Below, piece by piece: positions 34,734 to 43,996 of a stretch of 64,000 nucleotides of DNA. The translations under genes were made by a program, and so were the position numbers. Source of the stretch: Mycobacterium vicinigordonae (GTDB lineage Bacteria > Actinomycetota > Actinomycetes > Mycobacteriales > Mycobacteriaceae); contig NZ_CP059165.1 in assembly GCF_013466425.1 (NCBI RefSeq), positions 6,014,001-6,078,000 on the forward strand. The letters are read 5' to 3'. Within the stretch, counting starts at the first letter, position 1. Each line of letters starts with the position of its first letter. Under the pieces are notes generated by a model that saw only the letters and a list, made by a program, of their open reading frames with translations, had not been told where the DNA came from and did not search any database.

Positions 34734-35966
34734 ATGACTCCCGACGGCAAAATCCGCGTTCCCGACGACCTGAACGCCGTGACGGCGACCGGCGAAGAAG
34801 ACCACTCCGACGTCGACCGCGCCGCCATCGAGCGGATCTGGCAGGCCGCCCGGCACTGGTATCGCGGCGGCATGCACCCCGCCATCCAGCTGTGCATCCG
34901 CCGCAACGGCAAGGTCGTACTCAACCGCGCGATCGGGCACGGCTGGGGCAACGCGCCGACCGATGAACCCGATGCAGAGAAGGTCCCGGTCACTACCGAC
35001 ACACCGTTCTGCGTGTACTCGGCGGCTAAGGGAATTACCGCAACCGTGGTGCACATGCTCGTCGAACGCGGTGTTTTCGCCCTCGACGACCGAGTCTGCG
35101 AATACATCCCCAGCTACACCAGCCATGGCAAGGACCGGACCACCATCCGGCACGTGCTCACCCACAGCGCGGGCGTCCCGTTCCCCACCGGACCCAAGCC
35201 CGACCTGCGCCGAGCCGACGACCACGAGTACGCGCAGGAACAGCTAGGCAAACTGCGGCCGCTGTATCGGCCGGGCCTGGTGCACATCTATCACGCGCTG
35301 ACCTGGGGCCCGCTCATGCGCGAGATTGTCTACGCGGCCGCCGGCAAAGACATTCGTGAAATCCTGGCGACCGAGATCCTGGATCCGCTGAACTTCCGCT
35401 GGACCAATTTCGGCGTGGCCCCGCAGGACATCCCGTTGGTCGCGCCCAGCCATCCGACCGGCCGGCCGTTGCCGCCGGTGATCGCGGCGATCTTCCGCAA
35501 AGCAATCGGCGGCACCGTGCACGAGATCATCCCGTACACCAACACCCCCGCGTTCCTGTCGACGGTGGTGCCGTCGTCCAACACCATCTCCACCGCCGAC
35601 GAGTTATCGCGCTTTGCCGAAATCTGGCGCCGGGGCGGCGAACTCGACGGCGTGCGCGTCATGAGCCCGGAACGCATGTACGGCGCGGTGCAGGAATCTC
35701 GACGGCTGCGGCCGGACTTCGCGGTGGGGCTGCAACCGGCCCGTTGGGGCACCGGTTACATGTTGGGCACCAAACGGTTCGGTCCGTTCGGGCGCAACGC
35801 GCCCGCCGCGTTCGGCAACCTGGGCCTGGCCAACATCGCGATCTGGGCGGACCCGCAGCGGGGTCTGGCCGCGGGTTTGATCAGTAGCGGCAAACCCGGC
35901 CGGGACCCGGAACTCAAGCGCTACACCGCCTTGATGGACACCATCGCCGCCGAGATGCCGATGTAG
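34734..35966 (+). CDS. lipE: beta-lactamase-fold lipase/esterase LipE
   Basis: The 410-residue class-C beta-lactamase-like hydrolase has its catalytic SxxK in CVYSAAKGITATVV (about residue 92) and a Tyr motif near VHIYHALTWGP. Such enzymes hydrolyse short-chain esters or lipids. No signal peptide is apparent. It corresponds to Rv3775 (lipE, about 415 residues). ATG 34734 is preferred; a TTG lies one codon upstream. Confidence 0.88.
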   Translation: MTPDGKIRVPDDLNAVTATGEEDHSDVDRAAIERIWQAARHWYRGGMHPAIQLCIRRNGKVVLNRAIGHGWGNAPTDEPDAEKVPVTTDTPFCVYSAAKGITATVVHMLVERGVFALDDRVCEYIPSYTSHGKDRTTIRHVLTHSAGVPFPTGPKPDLRRADDHEYAQEQLGKLRPLYRPGLVHIYHALTWGPLMREIVYAAAGKDIREILATEILDPLNFRWTNFGVAPQDIPLVAPSHPTGRPLPPVIAAIFRKAIGGTVHEIIPYTNTPAFLSTVVPSSNTISTADELSRFAEIWRRGGELDGVRVMSPERMYGAVQESRRLRPDFAVGLQPARWGTGYMLGTKRFGPFGRNAPAAFGNLGLANIAIWADPQRGLAAGLISSGKPGRDPELKRYTALMDTIAAEMPM

Positions 35967-36618
35967 CGAACGTGCCCGGGGTACCGAAAGGGCTTCCCTC
36001 ACGCACCGAGCAGCGCAGAATTGGCGAACCAGCCTGTCGATAGCTCGGTTGTCAGGTCAGCGGTGAACATTGGGGGCGGGCCACCCGCCCCGGGATGAAT
36101 TGCCCGAACTGGGTATTGGCGTGTTCGTCACCCTTTGAGGTGCCGACAGCGCCCACGGTATGCCCCGGGGTGGCGAGCTGACCCGCTCGTCTCCGTCGTG
36201 ATGACATCACCTCCTTCTGCGCAACGCCATCTGCTGAATGCCATCCGCTGAATGCGGCCACCCGTTAGTTCCGGCGAGCTGCCGCAGGCCCGGAGGGCTG
36301 CGCTGCACGGCATCGATTCGATGTGCCGGTCCCCGCCGCGGTCTGACCGCTAAGCGGCAAGACCGACCAGCACGCCGGGACGCATCCAGGGTGCATCCGG
36401 TCGCTCGTGGTACCGGTGGCCGGCAGAGCAGGCTTCGCTCCGCTGCGCACAGGATGGCATCGACCTCGGCGATCAGCGCGATCACGGCCGGGTCATTCGC
36501 GATCGGCACAGGCTGCTGCGCTGGCGCCGCGACGGTTGCGCACAGTGTTCCCGGCGCCGTCCATGCTGAGCACTGCGGCATCACTGACCCACCTTCTGTC
36601 AGGATTCGGACTGGCTAC
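35967..36618. other. 652-bp low-coding region between lipE and hsp20
   Basis: No conserved gene is recognised here. The minus strand holds two possible small frames downstream of hsp20 (36207-36581, listed separately, and 36052-36207, 51 codons beginning MSSRRRRAGQL). The second frame's ATG overlaps the first one's TGA (TGATG). The sequence AGAAGGAGG, a full complement of the 16S rRNA tail, lies only 2 bases before that ATG, which is unusually close. Confidence 0.5.
36207..36581 (-). CDS. hypothetical protein downstream of hsp20
   Basis: The 124-residue frame starts at ATG 36581, with AAGGTGGG about 6 bases upstream. A central helix IANDPAVIALIAEVDAILCA looks like real protein. The rest is arginine- and proline-rich, ending LRRRR. 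I recall similar short mycobacterial proteins with an ALIAEVDAILC segment but cannot name a family. It is co-directional with hsp20, 38 bp after its stop. Confidence 0.35.
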   Translation of the reverse strand: MPQCSAWTAPGTLCATVAAPAQQPVPIANDPAVIALIAEVDAILCAAERSLLCRPPVPRATGCTLDASRRAGRSCRLAVRPRRGPAHRIDAVQRSPPGLRQLAGTNGWPHSADGIQQMALRRRR

Positions 36619-37038
36619 TCAGGCGCTAAGCGCGTGCTGTTTCTGGTTGCGGCTGACCGTGATCTTGCGGGGCTTGGCCTTCTCCGCAACAGGGATGCGC
36701 AACCGCAGCACACCTGCGTCGTATGAGGCCTCGATGCGCTCGGTGTCGAGATTGTCGCCGAGCACTAACTGCCGGGAGAACACCCCTCGCGGCCGTTCGG
36801 TGGCCAGCATCTCCTGGCTGGAATCCACGTCTGGCCGTTCAGCCCGAACGGTCACCACGTTGCGCTCAATATCCAGATCCAGCGAGTCGGGGTTGATACC
36901 CGGCAAGTCGAACTCGACGACGAACCGCTCACCCTCGCGCCAAGCGTCCATCGGCATCACCGCCGGCCGCGCCGCGGTGCCCGGAACCTGCTGAGTGAAG
37001 CGATCGAGATCGCGGAACGGATCGCTACGCACCAACAT
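36619..37038 (-). CDS. small heat-shock protein, 18-kDa antigen type (Hsp20)
   Basis: The 139-residue alpha-crystallin-domain protein begins [20 protein letters not shown] and contains [30 protein letters not shown] and [16 protein letters not shown]. It is very close to the M. leprae 18-kDa antigen as I remember it, more so than to HspX or Acr2 of M. tuberculosis. It acts as an ATP-independent holdase for unfolding proteins. GGAGGT lies 6-8 bases before ATG 37038, and a promoter is visible at 37108-37136. I know no M. tuberculosis orthologue at this place. Confidence 0.92.
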   Translation of the reverse strand: MLVRSDPFRDLDRFTQQVPGTAARPAVMPMDAWREGERFVVEFDLPGINPDSLDLDIERNVVTVRAERPDVDSSQEMLATERPRGVFSRQLVLGDNLDTERIEASYDAGVLRLRIPVAEKAKPRKITVSRNQKQHALSA

Positions 37039-37107
37039 GGTCGCCACCTCCAACACTCCAATCAAATTCGTCGCGGATAGGAAATCTGTGCCAAGTGACA
37101 CACTTTT

Positions 37108-37136
37108 TATATAGCGCGACAGTGAGCATCTGGCAA
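37108..37136 (-). promoter_or_regulatory. sigma-A-like promoter of hsp20
   Basis: On the minus strand TTGCCA (37131-37136) and TATATA (37108-37113) are separated by exactly 17 bases, about 70 bp upstream of the hsp20 ATG. TCACTTGCCA at the -35 and TCACTTGGCA after the -10 form an imperfect direct repeat that could bind a regulator. No CIRCE or HAIR element is seen. Confidence 0.6.
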
Positions 37137-37202
37137 GTGATTGGAGGGAGATTTTTGGCAATCTCAGGCAATGCGGGCAGGCACTCATAAGACCCGCGGC
37201 TG

Positions 37203-37289
37203 CGGTGGCGGAGGGATTTGAACCCCCGGACGGTTTTAGCCGTCTCTCGCTTTCAAGGCGAGTGCATTAGGCCGCTCTGCCACGCCACC
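37203..37289 (-). tRNA. tRNA-Ser (UGA)
   Basis: A 87-nt class-II tRNA on the minus strand begins GGTGGCG, has anticodon loop CTTGAAA (TGA) and the same long variable arm GACGGCTAAAACCGTC as tRNA-Ser(CGA) at 8825. CCA is not encoded (the next bases are CAG). The near-identical arms of the two genes suggest duplication. Confidence 0.95.
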
Positions 37290-37351
37290 GCCGATAAGGG
37301 TAGCGGGCGAGGCCAGACTCCAAGGCGCGCAGACCGGGTAGCGTGGCCTTC

Positions 37352-38329
37352 ATGCGCGCCATCGTCGCCGAATCCGCCGAACGACTGGTCTGGCAGAACG
37401 TGCCCGACGCATCACCAGGCCCCGGCGAGGTACTTATCAAAGTGGCTGCCGCCGGCGTCAACCGCGCCGACGTGCTGCAGGCGGCGGGCAAGTACCCACC
37501 CCCGCCGGGAGCCAGCGAGATTATCGGCATGGAGGTCAGCGGCACCATCACCGAAGTCGGCGCCGATGTCACCAAATGGACTGTCGGACAAGAGGTTTGC
37601 GCACTCCTAGCCGGAGGCGGCTACGCGGAGTACGTCGCCGTTCCAGCCGGACAGGTGCTGCCAATTCCCTCACCCATCGGCCTCGTCGACGCCGCCGGGA
37701 TCCCCGAGGTGGCCTGCACAGTGTGGTCGAACCTGGTGATGACCGCCCACCTCAGCCCAGGCCAGCTGGTGCTACTGCAAGGCGGTGGCAGCGGGATCGG
37801 CACCCATGGCATCCAGGTGGCCCGCGCCCTCGGCGCGCGCGTGGCCGTCACCGCCGGCTCGGCGGAGAAGCTGGACTTCTGCAGAGAGCTCGGCGCCCAG
37901 ATCACGATCAACTACAAAGACGAGGACTTCGTAGCGCGCCTCGCCAAGGAGACTGAAGGCGCCGGCGCCAATGTGATTCTCGACATCATGGGGGCGGCCT
38001 ACCTGGACCGCAATATCGATGCGCTGGCTATCGACGGACAGTTGATCGTTATTGGCATGCAGGGCGGCGTCAAGGCCGAACTCAACCTGGGCAAGCTGCT
38101 AGCCAAGCGGGCGCGGGTGATTGGCACCACGCTACGCGGCCGGCCGGTGGACGGGCCGAACAGCAAGAGTGCGGTCGCCGACGCGGTGACCACATCGGTT
38201 TGGCCGATGTTTGCCAGCGGGGCCGTCCGACCGATCGTCGGCGCCCGACTGCCCATCCAACAGGTCGCGGAGGCTCATCAGCTGCTGGTTTCGGGTGGGG
38301 TCACCGGAAAGATCGTGCTGACCGTCTGA
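37352..38329 (+). CDS. NAD(P)H quinone oxidoreductase, PIG3-like (Rv3777 homologue)
   Basis: The 325-residue MDR-family protein has GVNRADVLQAAGKYPPPPGA, typical of the TP53I3/PIG3 subgroup, and NADPH-binding LLQGGGSGIGTHGIQVA near residue 145. There is no zinc site. It reduces quinones by one- or two-electron transfer. ATG 37352 lines up with the start of the fold. It stands alone, 62 bp after the tRNA-Ser. Confidence 0.88.
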   Translation: MRAIVAESAERLVWQNVPDASPGPGEVLIKVAAAGVNRADVLQAAGKYPPPPGASEIIGMEVSGTITEVGADVTKWTVGQEVCALLAGGGYAEYVAVPAGQVLPIPSPIGLVDAAGIPEVACTVWSNLVMTAHLSPGQLVLLQGGGSGIGTHGIQVARALGARVAVTAGSAEKLDFCRELGAQITINYKDEDFVARLAKETEGAGANVILDIMGAAYLDRNIDALAIDGQLIVIGMQGGVKAELNLGKLLAKRARVIGTTLRGRPVDGPNSKSAVADAVTTSVWPMFASGAVRPIVGARLPIQQVAEAHQLLVSGGVTGKIVLTV

Positions 38330-38405
38330 GCTTCTCGGCGAATGTGGCGCCGCGGCGAGATCGAGCCGTCGCAAATCGCTGCCCAGTTAGGTTCGAAAGA
38401 CCAAT

Positions 38406-39602
38406 TCAGCCCAGCGAGGCCAGCGCTCGCACCAACTGGTCGACCTCGGCCATCGTCGAGTAGTGCGCCAACCCGACCGTCACCGCGCCCCCGATGTCGT
38501 TGACGCCCAGCACGTCGAGCACCCGCGAACCGGCGTTGGCAATCGCTAGAATCCCGTTGTCCGCCAACCGCTGCACCACCCGGTCGGCCGGCACTTCGTT
38601 GACCGCGAAGCTGATTACCGGAATCCGCGCCTCCGGGCGGCCGAGCAGGATCACCAACGGTAGCGACCGCAGCGAGGACATCAGGTAGTCGTAGATCCGG
38701 TTCAGGTACGCCGACGCCGAATGCATCGACACCGACAAGCGTTCCCGCCGGCTGCCACGTGCGGACTCGTCCAGCGACGCCAAGTACTCCACGCTGGCCA
38801 CCACGCCGCCCAGCAGACCGAATTGGTGTACACCCAACTCCAGGCGGGCCGGACCCGTCGCGTAAGGATTGGTCGACACCGAGCCGAAGGTGTTCATCAG
38901 CGCCGGGTCGCGGAACACCATCGCGCCGATCGGCGGGCCGCCCCACGCCACCGCGTTCATCGTCACCACGTCGGCGTCGGTCTCCTTGAGATCGAACAAC
39001 CGGTACGGCGCCGCGGCGGAATGGTCGACCACCACCAAGCCGCCGACGTCGTGCACAAGTTTGGTCATCGCGCGCAGGTCGGTGACGGCACCCAACGTTC
39101 CCGACGCCGACGTCACCGCGACCAGCCGGGTGGACTTGCCGATCAGACTCTCCCACTGCCAGGTCGGCAGCTCCCCGGTCTCAATGTCGACCTCGGCCCA
39201 CTTGACCTTCGCGCCGTACAGGTGCGCCGCGCGCAGCCACGGCGCGATGTTGGCCTCGTCGTCCAGCCGGCTGACTACCACCTCGTAGCCCAGGCCGGCA
39301 CGCGCGGACGAAGCCTCGGCCAGTGACGACAGCAGCACCGCCCGGTCAGAGCCCAGCACCACGCCGCTGGGGTCGGCATTGACCAGGTCAGCCACCGCCT
39401 CGCGAGCCGCCTCCAGCACCGCGGCGCTGCGCCGAGCCGACGGGTGCGCGCCGACCATGCTGGCCCCGGACCGGCGGAACGCCGTCGACACGGTGGTCGC
39501 CACGGAATCGGGGATCAGCATGCCGGCCGGTGCATCGAAGTGCACCCATCCGTCACCAAGCGATGGGTGCAGTCCACGCACCCGGGCGACGTCGTAGGCC
39601 AT
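38406..39602 (-). CDS. aminotransferase class V/cysteine-desulfurase-fold protein lacking the PLP lysine (Rv3778c homologue)
   Basis: The 398-residue protein has the class V fold: [15 protein letters not shown] at the start, [17 protein letters not shown], and [17 protein letters not shown], where Asp pairs with PLP. The lysine expected after the HK in the S-x-H-K-x-x-G-P motif is not there: the stretch reads [15 protein letters not shown]. It is named a probable aminotransferase or cysteine desulfurase in M. tuberculosis. Without the Schiff-base lysine, ordinary transamination is doubtful. ATG 39602 is used, with AAGGTGG about 8 bases before it. Confidence 0.8.
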   Translation of the reverse strand: MAYDVARVRGLHPSLGDGWVHFDAPAGMLIPDSVATTVSTAFRRSGASMVGAHPSARRSAAVLEAAREAVADLVNADPSGVVLGSDRAVLLSSLAEASSARAGLGYEVVVSRLDDEANIAPWLRAAHLYGAKVKWAEVDIETGELPTWQWESLIGKSTRLVAVTSASGTLGAVTDLRAMTKLVHDVGGLVVVDHSAAAPYRLFDLKETDADVVTMNAVAWGGPPIGAMVFRDPALMNTFGSVSTNPYATGPARLELGVHQFGLLGGVVASVEYLASLDESARGSRRERLSVSMHSASAYLNRIYDYLMSSLRSLPLVILLGRPEARIPVISFAVNEVPADRVVQRLADNGILAIANAGSRVLDVLGVNDIGGAVTVGLAHYSTMAEVDQLVRALASLG

Positions 39603-39732
39603 GCCAGCCACCTTAAAACTCTCGAGAGCACTCGCCGTTTTGTAGACGGGTAGACGGTAGCGGGTGCGCCAGAGACGTTCTAGCCGTTACGGCCTCCCGA
39701 GCGAGGGGCACCCGGGCAGCCATACTAGTCGA

Positions 39733-41700
39733 GTGAGCTTGTGCTTCGGAACGCTGATCGCATTGGTCCTGCTGATCGCACCGGGTGCCATCGTCGCACG
39801 TATCGCGCAGTTGAGGTGGCCGATCGCGATCGCGGTCGGCCCGCCGCTGACGTACGGCGTCGTGGCCCTGGCGATCATCCCCTACGGCGCGCTCGGCATC
39901 CCCTGGAACGGCTGGACGGCGCTGGCCGCACTGGCTGTGGTGTGCGTGTTGGCGACGGGCTTGACCCTGCTGCTCGCCAGGTTCCGCGATCCGCAGGCCG
40001 AGGCACTCGGTGTGAGCCCGGGCCCCGGGCTGCTGGTGGCCGCCGGTGTGTTGTTGGGTGCCGTGCTGATCGGTTGGGCCGCGTTCGCGGGCCTGCAGCA
40101 CTGGCAGACCATCCCGAGCACCTGGGATGCGGTCTGGCACGCCAACGAGGTGCGCTGGATTCTGGACACCGGGCAAGCGTCGTCCACCCACATGGGTGAG
40201 CTGCGCAACGTCGAAACCCACGCACTGCTCTACTACCCGTCGGTGTTTCACGCGCTGATTGCCGTTTTCTGCCAGCTCACCGGTGCAGCGGCCACCACCG
40301 GCTACACGCTTTCCTCCGTCGCGGTCGCGGTCTGGCTGTTCCCGGTCAGCGCGGCTGTGCTGGCCTGGCGCGCGCTGCGCACCCACACCAGCGAGTGGCG
40401 CACCGCGGCAGTTTCGGCCACCGCCGCGGCGCTGTCGGCGTCGTTCACCGCGGTGCCATACGTGGAGTTCGACACCGCCGCGATGCCCAACCTGGCCGCG
40501 TACGGGGTCGCCATACCCACCATGGCGCTGATCACGTCCACGGTGCGCCATCGGGATCGCATCCCGGTCGCGGTGCTGGCACTGATCGGCGTGTTCTCCG
40601 TACACATCACCGGCGGCATCATCGCGGTGGTGCTGGTGTCGGCCTGGTGGCTGTTCGAGGCGCTCTGGCACCCCGCACGCGGACGACTGGCCGACTTCGT
40701 GACGTTGTTCAGCGTGGCCCTAACGTCCGGGCTGATCCTGCTACCCCAGTTCCTGTGCGTCACCCAACAGGAAGACATCATCGCCGGGCATTCCTTCTTG
40801 ACCTACCTCAGCAAGAAACGCGGCCTGTTCGACGCTGTCTTCCAGCATTCCAGACATCTCAACGACTTCCCGGTGCAGTACGGTCTGATCTTCCTGGCCG
40901 CCGTCGGCGGATTCATCATGCTGATCAAAAAGGTCTGGTGGCCGTTGGCGGTGTGGCTGCTGTTCGTGGTGGTCAACGTCGACGCGGGGACGCCGTTTGG
41001 CGGCCCGATCGGCGCGGTCGCCGGCCTCTTCGGCGAGTTCTTCTACAAGGATCCGCGCCGGATCGCCGCGGCCACCACACCGCTGCTGAACCTGATGGCG
41101 GCGGTAGCCCTGGTGGTAATCGTCGGCGCGGTGGTAGGGCTGGCGAAGCGGCTGACCCAGCAGCGCCGCCCCATGCCGACGCGCTTCTGGGCAGCCGCCA
41201 GCGCGGCGCTGCTGGTCGCAGTCGTCCTGGGCAGCGCGTGGCACTACTTCCCCCGACACCGGTTCCTGTTCGGCGATAAGTACGACCAGGTGATGGTCAA
41301 CCAGCAGGACCTGGACGCCATGGCGTACCTGGCTAAGCTGCCCGGTGCCCGCGACACGTTGATCGGCGACTCCAACGTCGACGGCACGGCCTGGATGTAT
41401 GCGGTGGCCGGGTTGCACCCACTGTGGACGCACTACGACTACCCGGTGCAAATGGGTCCGGGCTACCACCGCTACATCTTCTGGGCGTTCGCTCGCAGGG
41501 GCGACAGCGATCCGCGGGTTCCCGCGGCGATCAAAGCGCTGAACATCCGCTACGTGCTGGCCAGCGGCCCGACGGTGCGCGGGTTCAAGATCCCCGACGG
41601 GCTAGTCTCACTGGACAAGTCGCCGTACTGGACGATGATCTACGACAATGGCGGCGCTCAGATTTACGAGTGGCACGGCTACGCGCCGGCGCGCTCGTAG
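39733..41700 (+). CDS. large polytopic membrane protein, DUF6541/GT-C-like (Rv3779 homologue)
   Basis: The 655-residue protein has about 11-13 hydrophobic segments over the first 500 residues and a soluble C-terminal part (GDSNVDGTAWMYAVAGLHPL...). An early outside loop carries STWDAVWHANEVRWILDTGQ, like the acidic first loop of GT-C glycosyltransferases. Rv3779 has been reported as a polyprenyl-phosphomannose-related glycosyltransferase; I cite that from memory. GTG 39733 is chosen over the open frame to 39664. It leads into bpa and the galactan genes. Confidence 0.8.
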   Translation: MSLCFGTLIALVLLIAPGAIVARIAQLRWPIAIAVGPPLTYGVVALAIIPYGALGIPWNGWTALAALAVVCVLATGLTLLLARFRDPQAEALGVSPGPGLLVAAGVLLGAVLIGWAAFAGLQHWQTIPSTWDAVWHANEVRWILDTGQASSTHMGELRNVETHALLYYPSVFHALIAVFCQLTGAAATTGYTLSSVAVAVWLFPVSAAVLAWRALRTHTSEWRTAAVSATAAALSASFTAVPYVEFDTAAMPNLAAYGVAIPTMALITSTVRHRDRIPVAVLALIGVFSVHITGGIIAVVLVSAWWLFEALWHPARGRLADFVTLFSVALTSGLILLPQFLCVTQQEDIIAGHSFLTYLSKKRGLFDAVFQHSRHLNDFPVQYGLIFLAAVGGFIMLIKKVWWPLAVWLLFVVVNVDAGTPFGGPIGAVAGLFGEFFYKDPRRIAAATTPLLNLMAAVALVVIVGAVVGLAKRLTQQRRPMPTRFWAAASAALLVAVVLGSAWHYFPRHRFLFGDKYDQVMVNQQDLDAMAYLAKLPGARDTLIGDSNVDGTAWMYAVAGLHPLWTHYDYPVQMGPGYHRYIFWAFARRGDSDPRVPAAIKALNIRYVLASGPTVRGFKIPDGLVSLDKSPYWTMIYDNGGAQIYEWHGYAPARS

Positions 41701-41721
41701 GAAATGTGCACAAGGACGGTG

Positions 41722-42258
41722 ATGGGGTTGAGTGACCGACATGACGAGCCCGATGTTGACGATGTCGAGGTTATCGGCGGCGTCGATCCGCGCCTCATGG
41801 CGATCCGGCAAGCCGAGGACGACGACTCCGACGAACAGTCGCTGACCGATCTGGTCGAGCAGCCGGCCAAGGTCATGCGAATCGGCACCATGATCAAACA
41901 GCTGCTCGAAGAGGTCCGCGCCGCGCCACTCGACGACGCCAGCCGCACCCGGCTGCGGGACATCCACGCCAAGAGCATCAGCGAACTCGAAGACGGTCTG
42001 GCACCAGAGCTGCGCGAAGAACTGGAGCGGTTGACGCTGCCGTTCAACGAGGAAACACCCCCGTCGGACGCCGAGCTGCGTATTGCGCAGGCCCAATTGG
42101 TCGGTTGGCTGGAAGGGCTATTCCACGGCATTCAGACGGCGCTGTTCGCCCAGCAGATGGCTGCGCGCGCGCAGCTTGAGCAGATGCGTCAGGGCGCCCT
42201 GCCGCCCGGGATGGGCAAACCCGGCCACGGCGGCCACAGCACCGGACAGTATCTGTAA
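41722..42258 (+). CDS. bpa: bacterial proteasome activator Bpa/PafE
   Basis: The 178-residue protein has the acidic N-terminus DVDDVEVIGGVDPRLMAI, a helical core (LVEQPAKVMRIGTMIKQLLE, REELERLTLPFNEE) and the C-terminal GQYL that docks into the 20S proteasome. Bpa forms a dodecameric ring that opens the proteasome for ATP-independent degradation. AAGGA lies 5 bases before ATG 41722; a GTG one codon earlier is possible. Rv3780 equivalent. Confidence 0.93.
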   Translation: MGLSDRHDEPDVDDVEVIGGVDPRLMAIRQAEDDDSDEQSLTDLVEQPAKVMRIGTMIKQLLEEVRAAPLDDASRTRLRDIHAKSISELEDGLAPELREELERLTLPFNEETPPSDAELRIAQAQLVGWLEGLFHGIQTALFAQQMAARAQLEQMRQGALPPGMGKPGHGGHSTGQYL

Positions 42259-42261
42259 GCC

Positions 42262-43089
42262 GTGTCCAGCGGTCCGCATATCGAAACACGCGACGCGTGG
42301 GTGGAGTTTCCTATCTTCGACGCCAAGTCACGGTCGTTGAAGAAGGCCTTCCTGGGTAAGGCGGGCGGCTCTATCGGCCGCAACGCCTCCAATGTCGTGG
42401 TCATCGAGGCGCTGCGCGACATCACTATGTCGCTGGAACTCGGTGACCGGGTCGGCCTGGTCGGGCACAACGGCGCCGGGAAATCGACACTGCTGCGGCT
42501 GCTTTCGGGCATCTACGAGCCGACCCGCGGCTGGGCGAAGGTGACCGGGCGGGTGGCGCCGGTCTTCGATCTGGGGATCGGGATGGACCCGGAGATCTCT
42601 GGCTACGAGAACATCATCATCCGTGGACTGTTCCTCGGGCAGACCCGCAAGCAGATGCTGGCCAAGGTCGACGAGATCGCCGAATTCACCGAATTGGGCG
42701 ATTACCTGTCGATGCCGCTGCGCACCTATTCGACCGGCATGCGGGTGCGGCTGGCGATGGGAGTGGTGACCAGCATCGACCCGGAGATCCTGCTGCTCGA
42801 CGAGGGTATCGGCGCGGTGGACGCCGAGTTCCTCAAGAAAGCTCAGTCCAGACTGCAGAGTCTGGTGGAGCGATCCGGAATCCTGGTATTCGCAAGTCAT
42901 TCCAACGAATTCCTGGCCCGGCTGTGCAAGACCGCGATGTGGATCGACCACGGCGTCATCAAGCAACGCGGTGAAATCGAGGAGGTGGTGCGCGCCTACG
43001 AAGGCGAGGACGCCGCCCGGCACGTGCGCGAGGTACTGGCCGAGACACGCCGCGATGATCTGACTCAAAGAGCTTCTGGCGGTGAGTGA
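42262..43089 (+). CDS. wzt: galactan ABC exporter ATPase Wzt (RfbE)
   Basis: The 275-residue ATPase has Walker A GHNGAGKSTLLRLL, the O-antigen-exporter pattern STGMRVRLAMGV in place of a standard signature, and Walker B ILLLDEGIGAVDAEF. With Wzm it moves lipid-linked galactan across the membrane for arabinogalactan assembly. It starts at GTG 3 bp after bpa and overlaps glfT1 by 8 bp. Rv3781 equivalent. Confidence 0.92.
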   Translation: MSSGPHIETRDAWVEFPIFDAKSRSLKKAFLGKAGGSIGRNASNVVVIEALRDITMSLELGDRVGLVGHNGAGKSTLLRLLSGIYEPTRGWAKVTGRVAPVFDLGIGMDPEISGYENIIIRGLFLGQTRKQMLAKVDEIAEFTELGDYLSMPLRTYSTGMRVRLAMGVVTSIDPEILLLDEGIGAVDAEFLKKAQSRLQSLVERSGILVFASHSNEFLARLCKTAMWIDHGVIKQRGEIEEVVRAYEGEDAARHVREVLAETRRDDLTQRASGGE

Positions 43090-43996
43090 TTCCGTTTTCG
43101 CCGTCGTGGTAACGCACCGGCGCCCCGAGGAACTCGCACGCTCTCTGGAGGTCTTGTGCAGTCAGACCCGCCAGCCGGACAAGCTGATCGTCATCGACAA
43201 CGACGACTCCGGCGACAGCCGGGTGCACTACCTGGTGGCCGGGCAGGAAATCCCGCAGATCTACCTCAACTCACGCCGGAACCTCGGCGGTGCAGGCGGT
43301 TTCGCGTTGGGAATGCTGTTGGCGCTGGCCCATGGTGCCGACTGGATATGGCTGGCCGACGACGACGGACACGCGCAAGGCACCGACGTGCTCAAGACGC
43401 TGATGGCTTGCGCCGACAAGTACGATCTGGCCGAAGTGTCGCCGATGGTATGCAACATCGACGAGCCTGACCTGCTGGCGTTTCCGCTTCGTCGCGGCCT
43501 GGTATGGCGCAGGCGCGCAAGCGAATTGCGCACCGAACCCGGGCAGGACCTACTGCCTGGTATCGCATCGCTGTTCAACGGTGCCTTGTTCCGGGCGTCG
43601 ACGCTGGAAGCGATCGGTGTGCCGGATCTTCGGTTGTTCATTCGCGGCGACGAGGTGGAGCTGCACCGCCGACTGGTGCGGTCCGGGCTGCCGTTCGGCA
43701 CCTGCCTGGACGCGGTCTACCTACACCCTTGTGGCAGCTCGGAATTCAAGCCGATTCTCGGCGGTCACATGCACACCCAGTATCCCGACGATCCGAAAAA
43801 GCGGTTCTACACCTACCGTAACCGCGGCTACGTGCTGTCCCAGCCCGGGCTGCGCAAGCTATTGCCGCAGGAGTGGGTGCGGTTCGCCTGGTTCTTCCTG
43901 GTGACCCGCCGCGACCCTAAGGGCCTGATGGAGTGGGTGCGGCTTCGCCGGCTGGGACGACGGGAGCAGTTCGGACAGCCGGGAGGTTCGGCATGA
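43082..43996 (+). CDS. glfT1: galactofuranosyltransferase GlfT1
   Basis: The 304-residue GT2 enzyme has NRRNLGGAGGFALG-type donor binding (NSRRNLGGAGGF) and the metal-site WLADDDGHAQGTD; PMVCNIDEPDLLAFP follows. GlfT1 adds the first two galactofuranoses to the decaprenyl-PP-GlcNAc-Rha linker. It overlaps wzt at the start and wzm at the end (ATGA). Rv3782 equivalent. Confidence 0.93.
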   Translation: MSDSVFAVVVTHRRPEELARSLEVLCSQTRQPDKLIVIDNDDSGDSRVHYLVAGQEIPQIYLNSRRNLGGAGGFALGMLLALAHGADWIWLADDDGHAQGTDVLKTLMACADKYDLAEVSPMVCNIDEPDLLAFPLRRGLVWRRRASELRTEPGQDLLPGIASLFNGALFRASTLEAIGVPDLRLFIRGDEVELHRRLVRSGLPFGTCLDAVYLHPCGSSEFKPILGGHMHTQYPDDPKKRFYTYRNRGYVLSQPGLRKLLPQEWVRFAWFFLVTRRDPKGLMEWVRLRRLGRREQFGQPGGSA

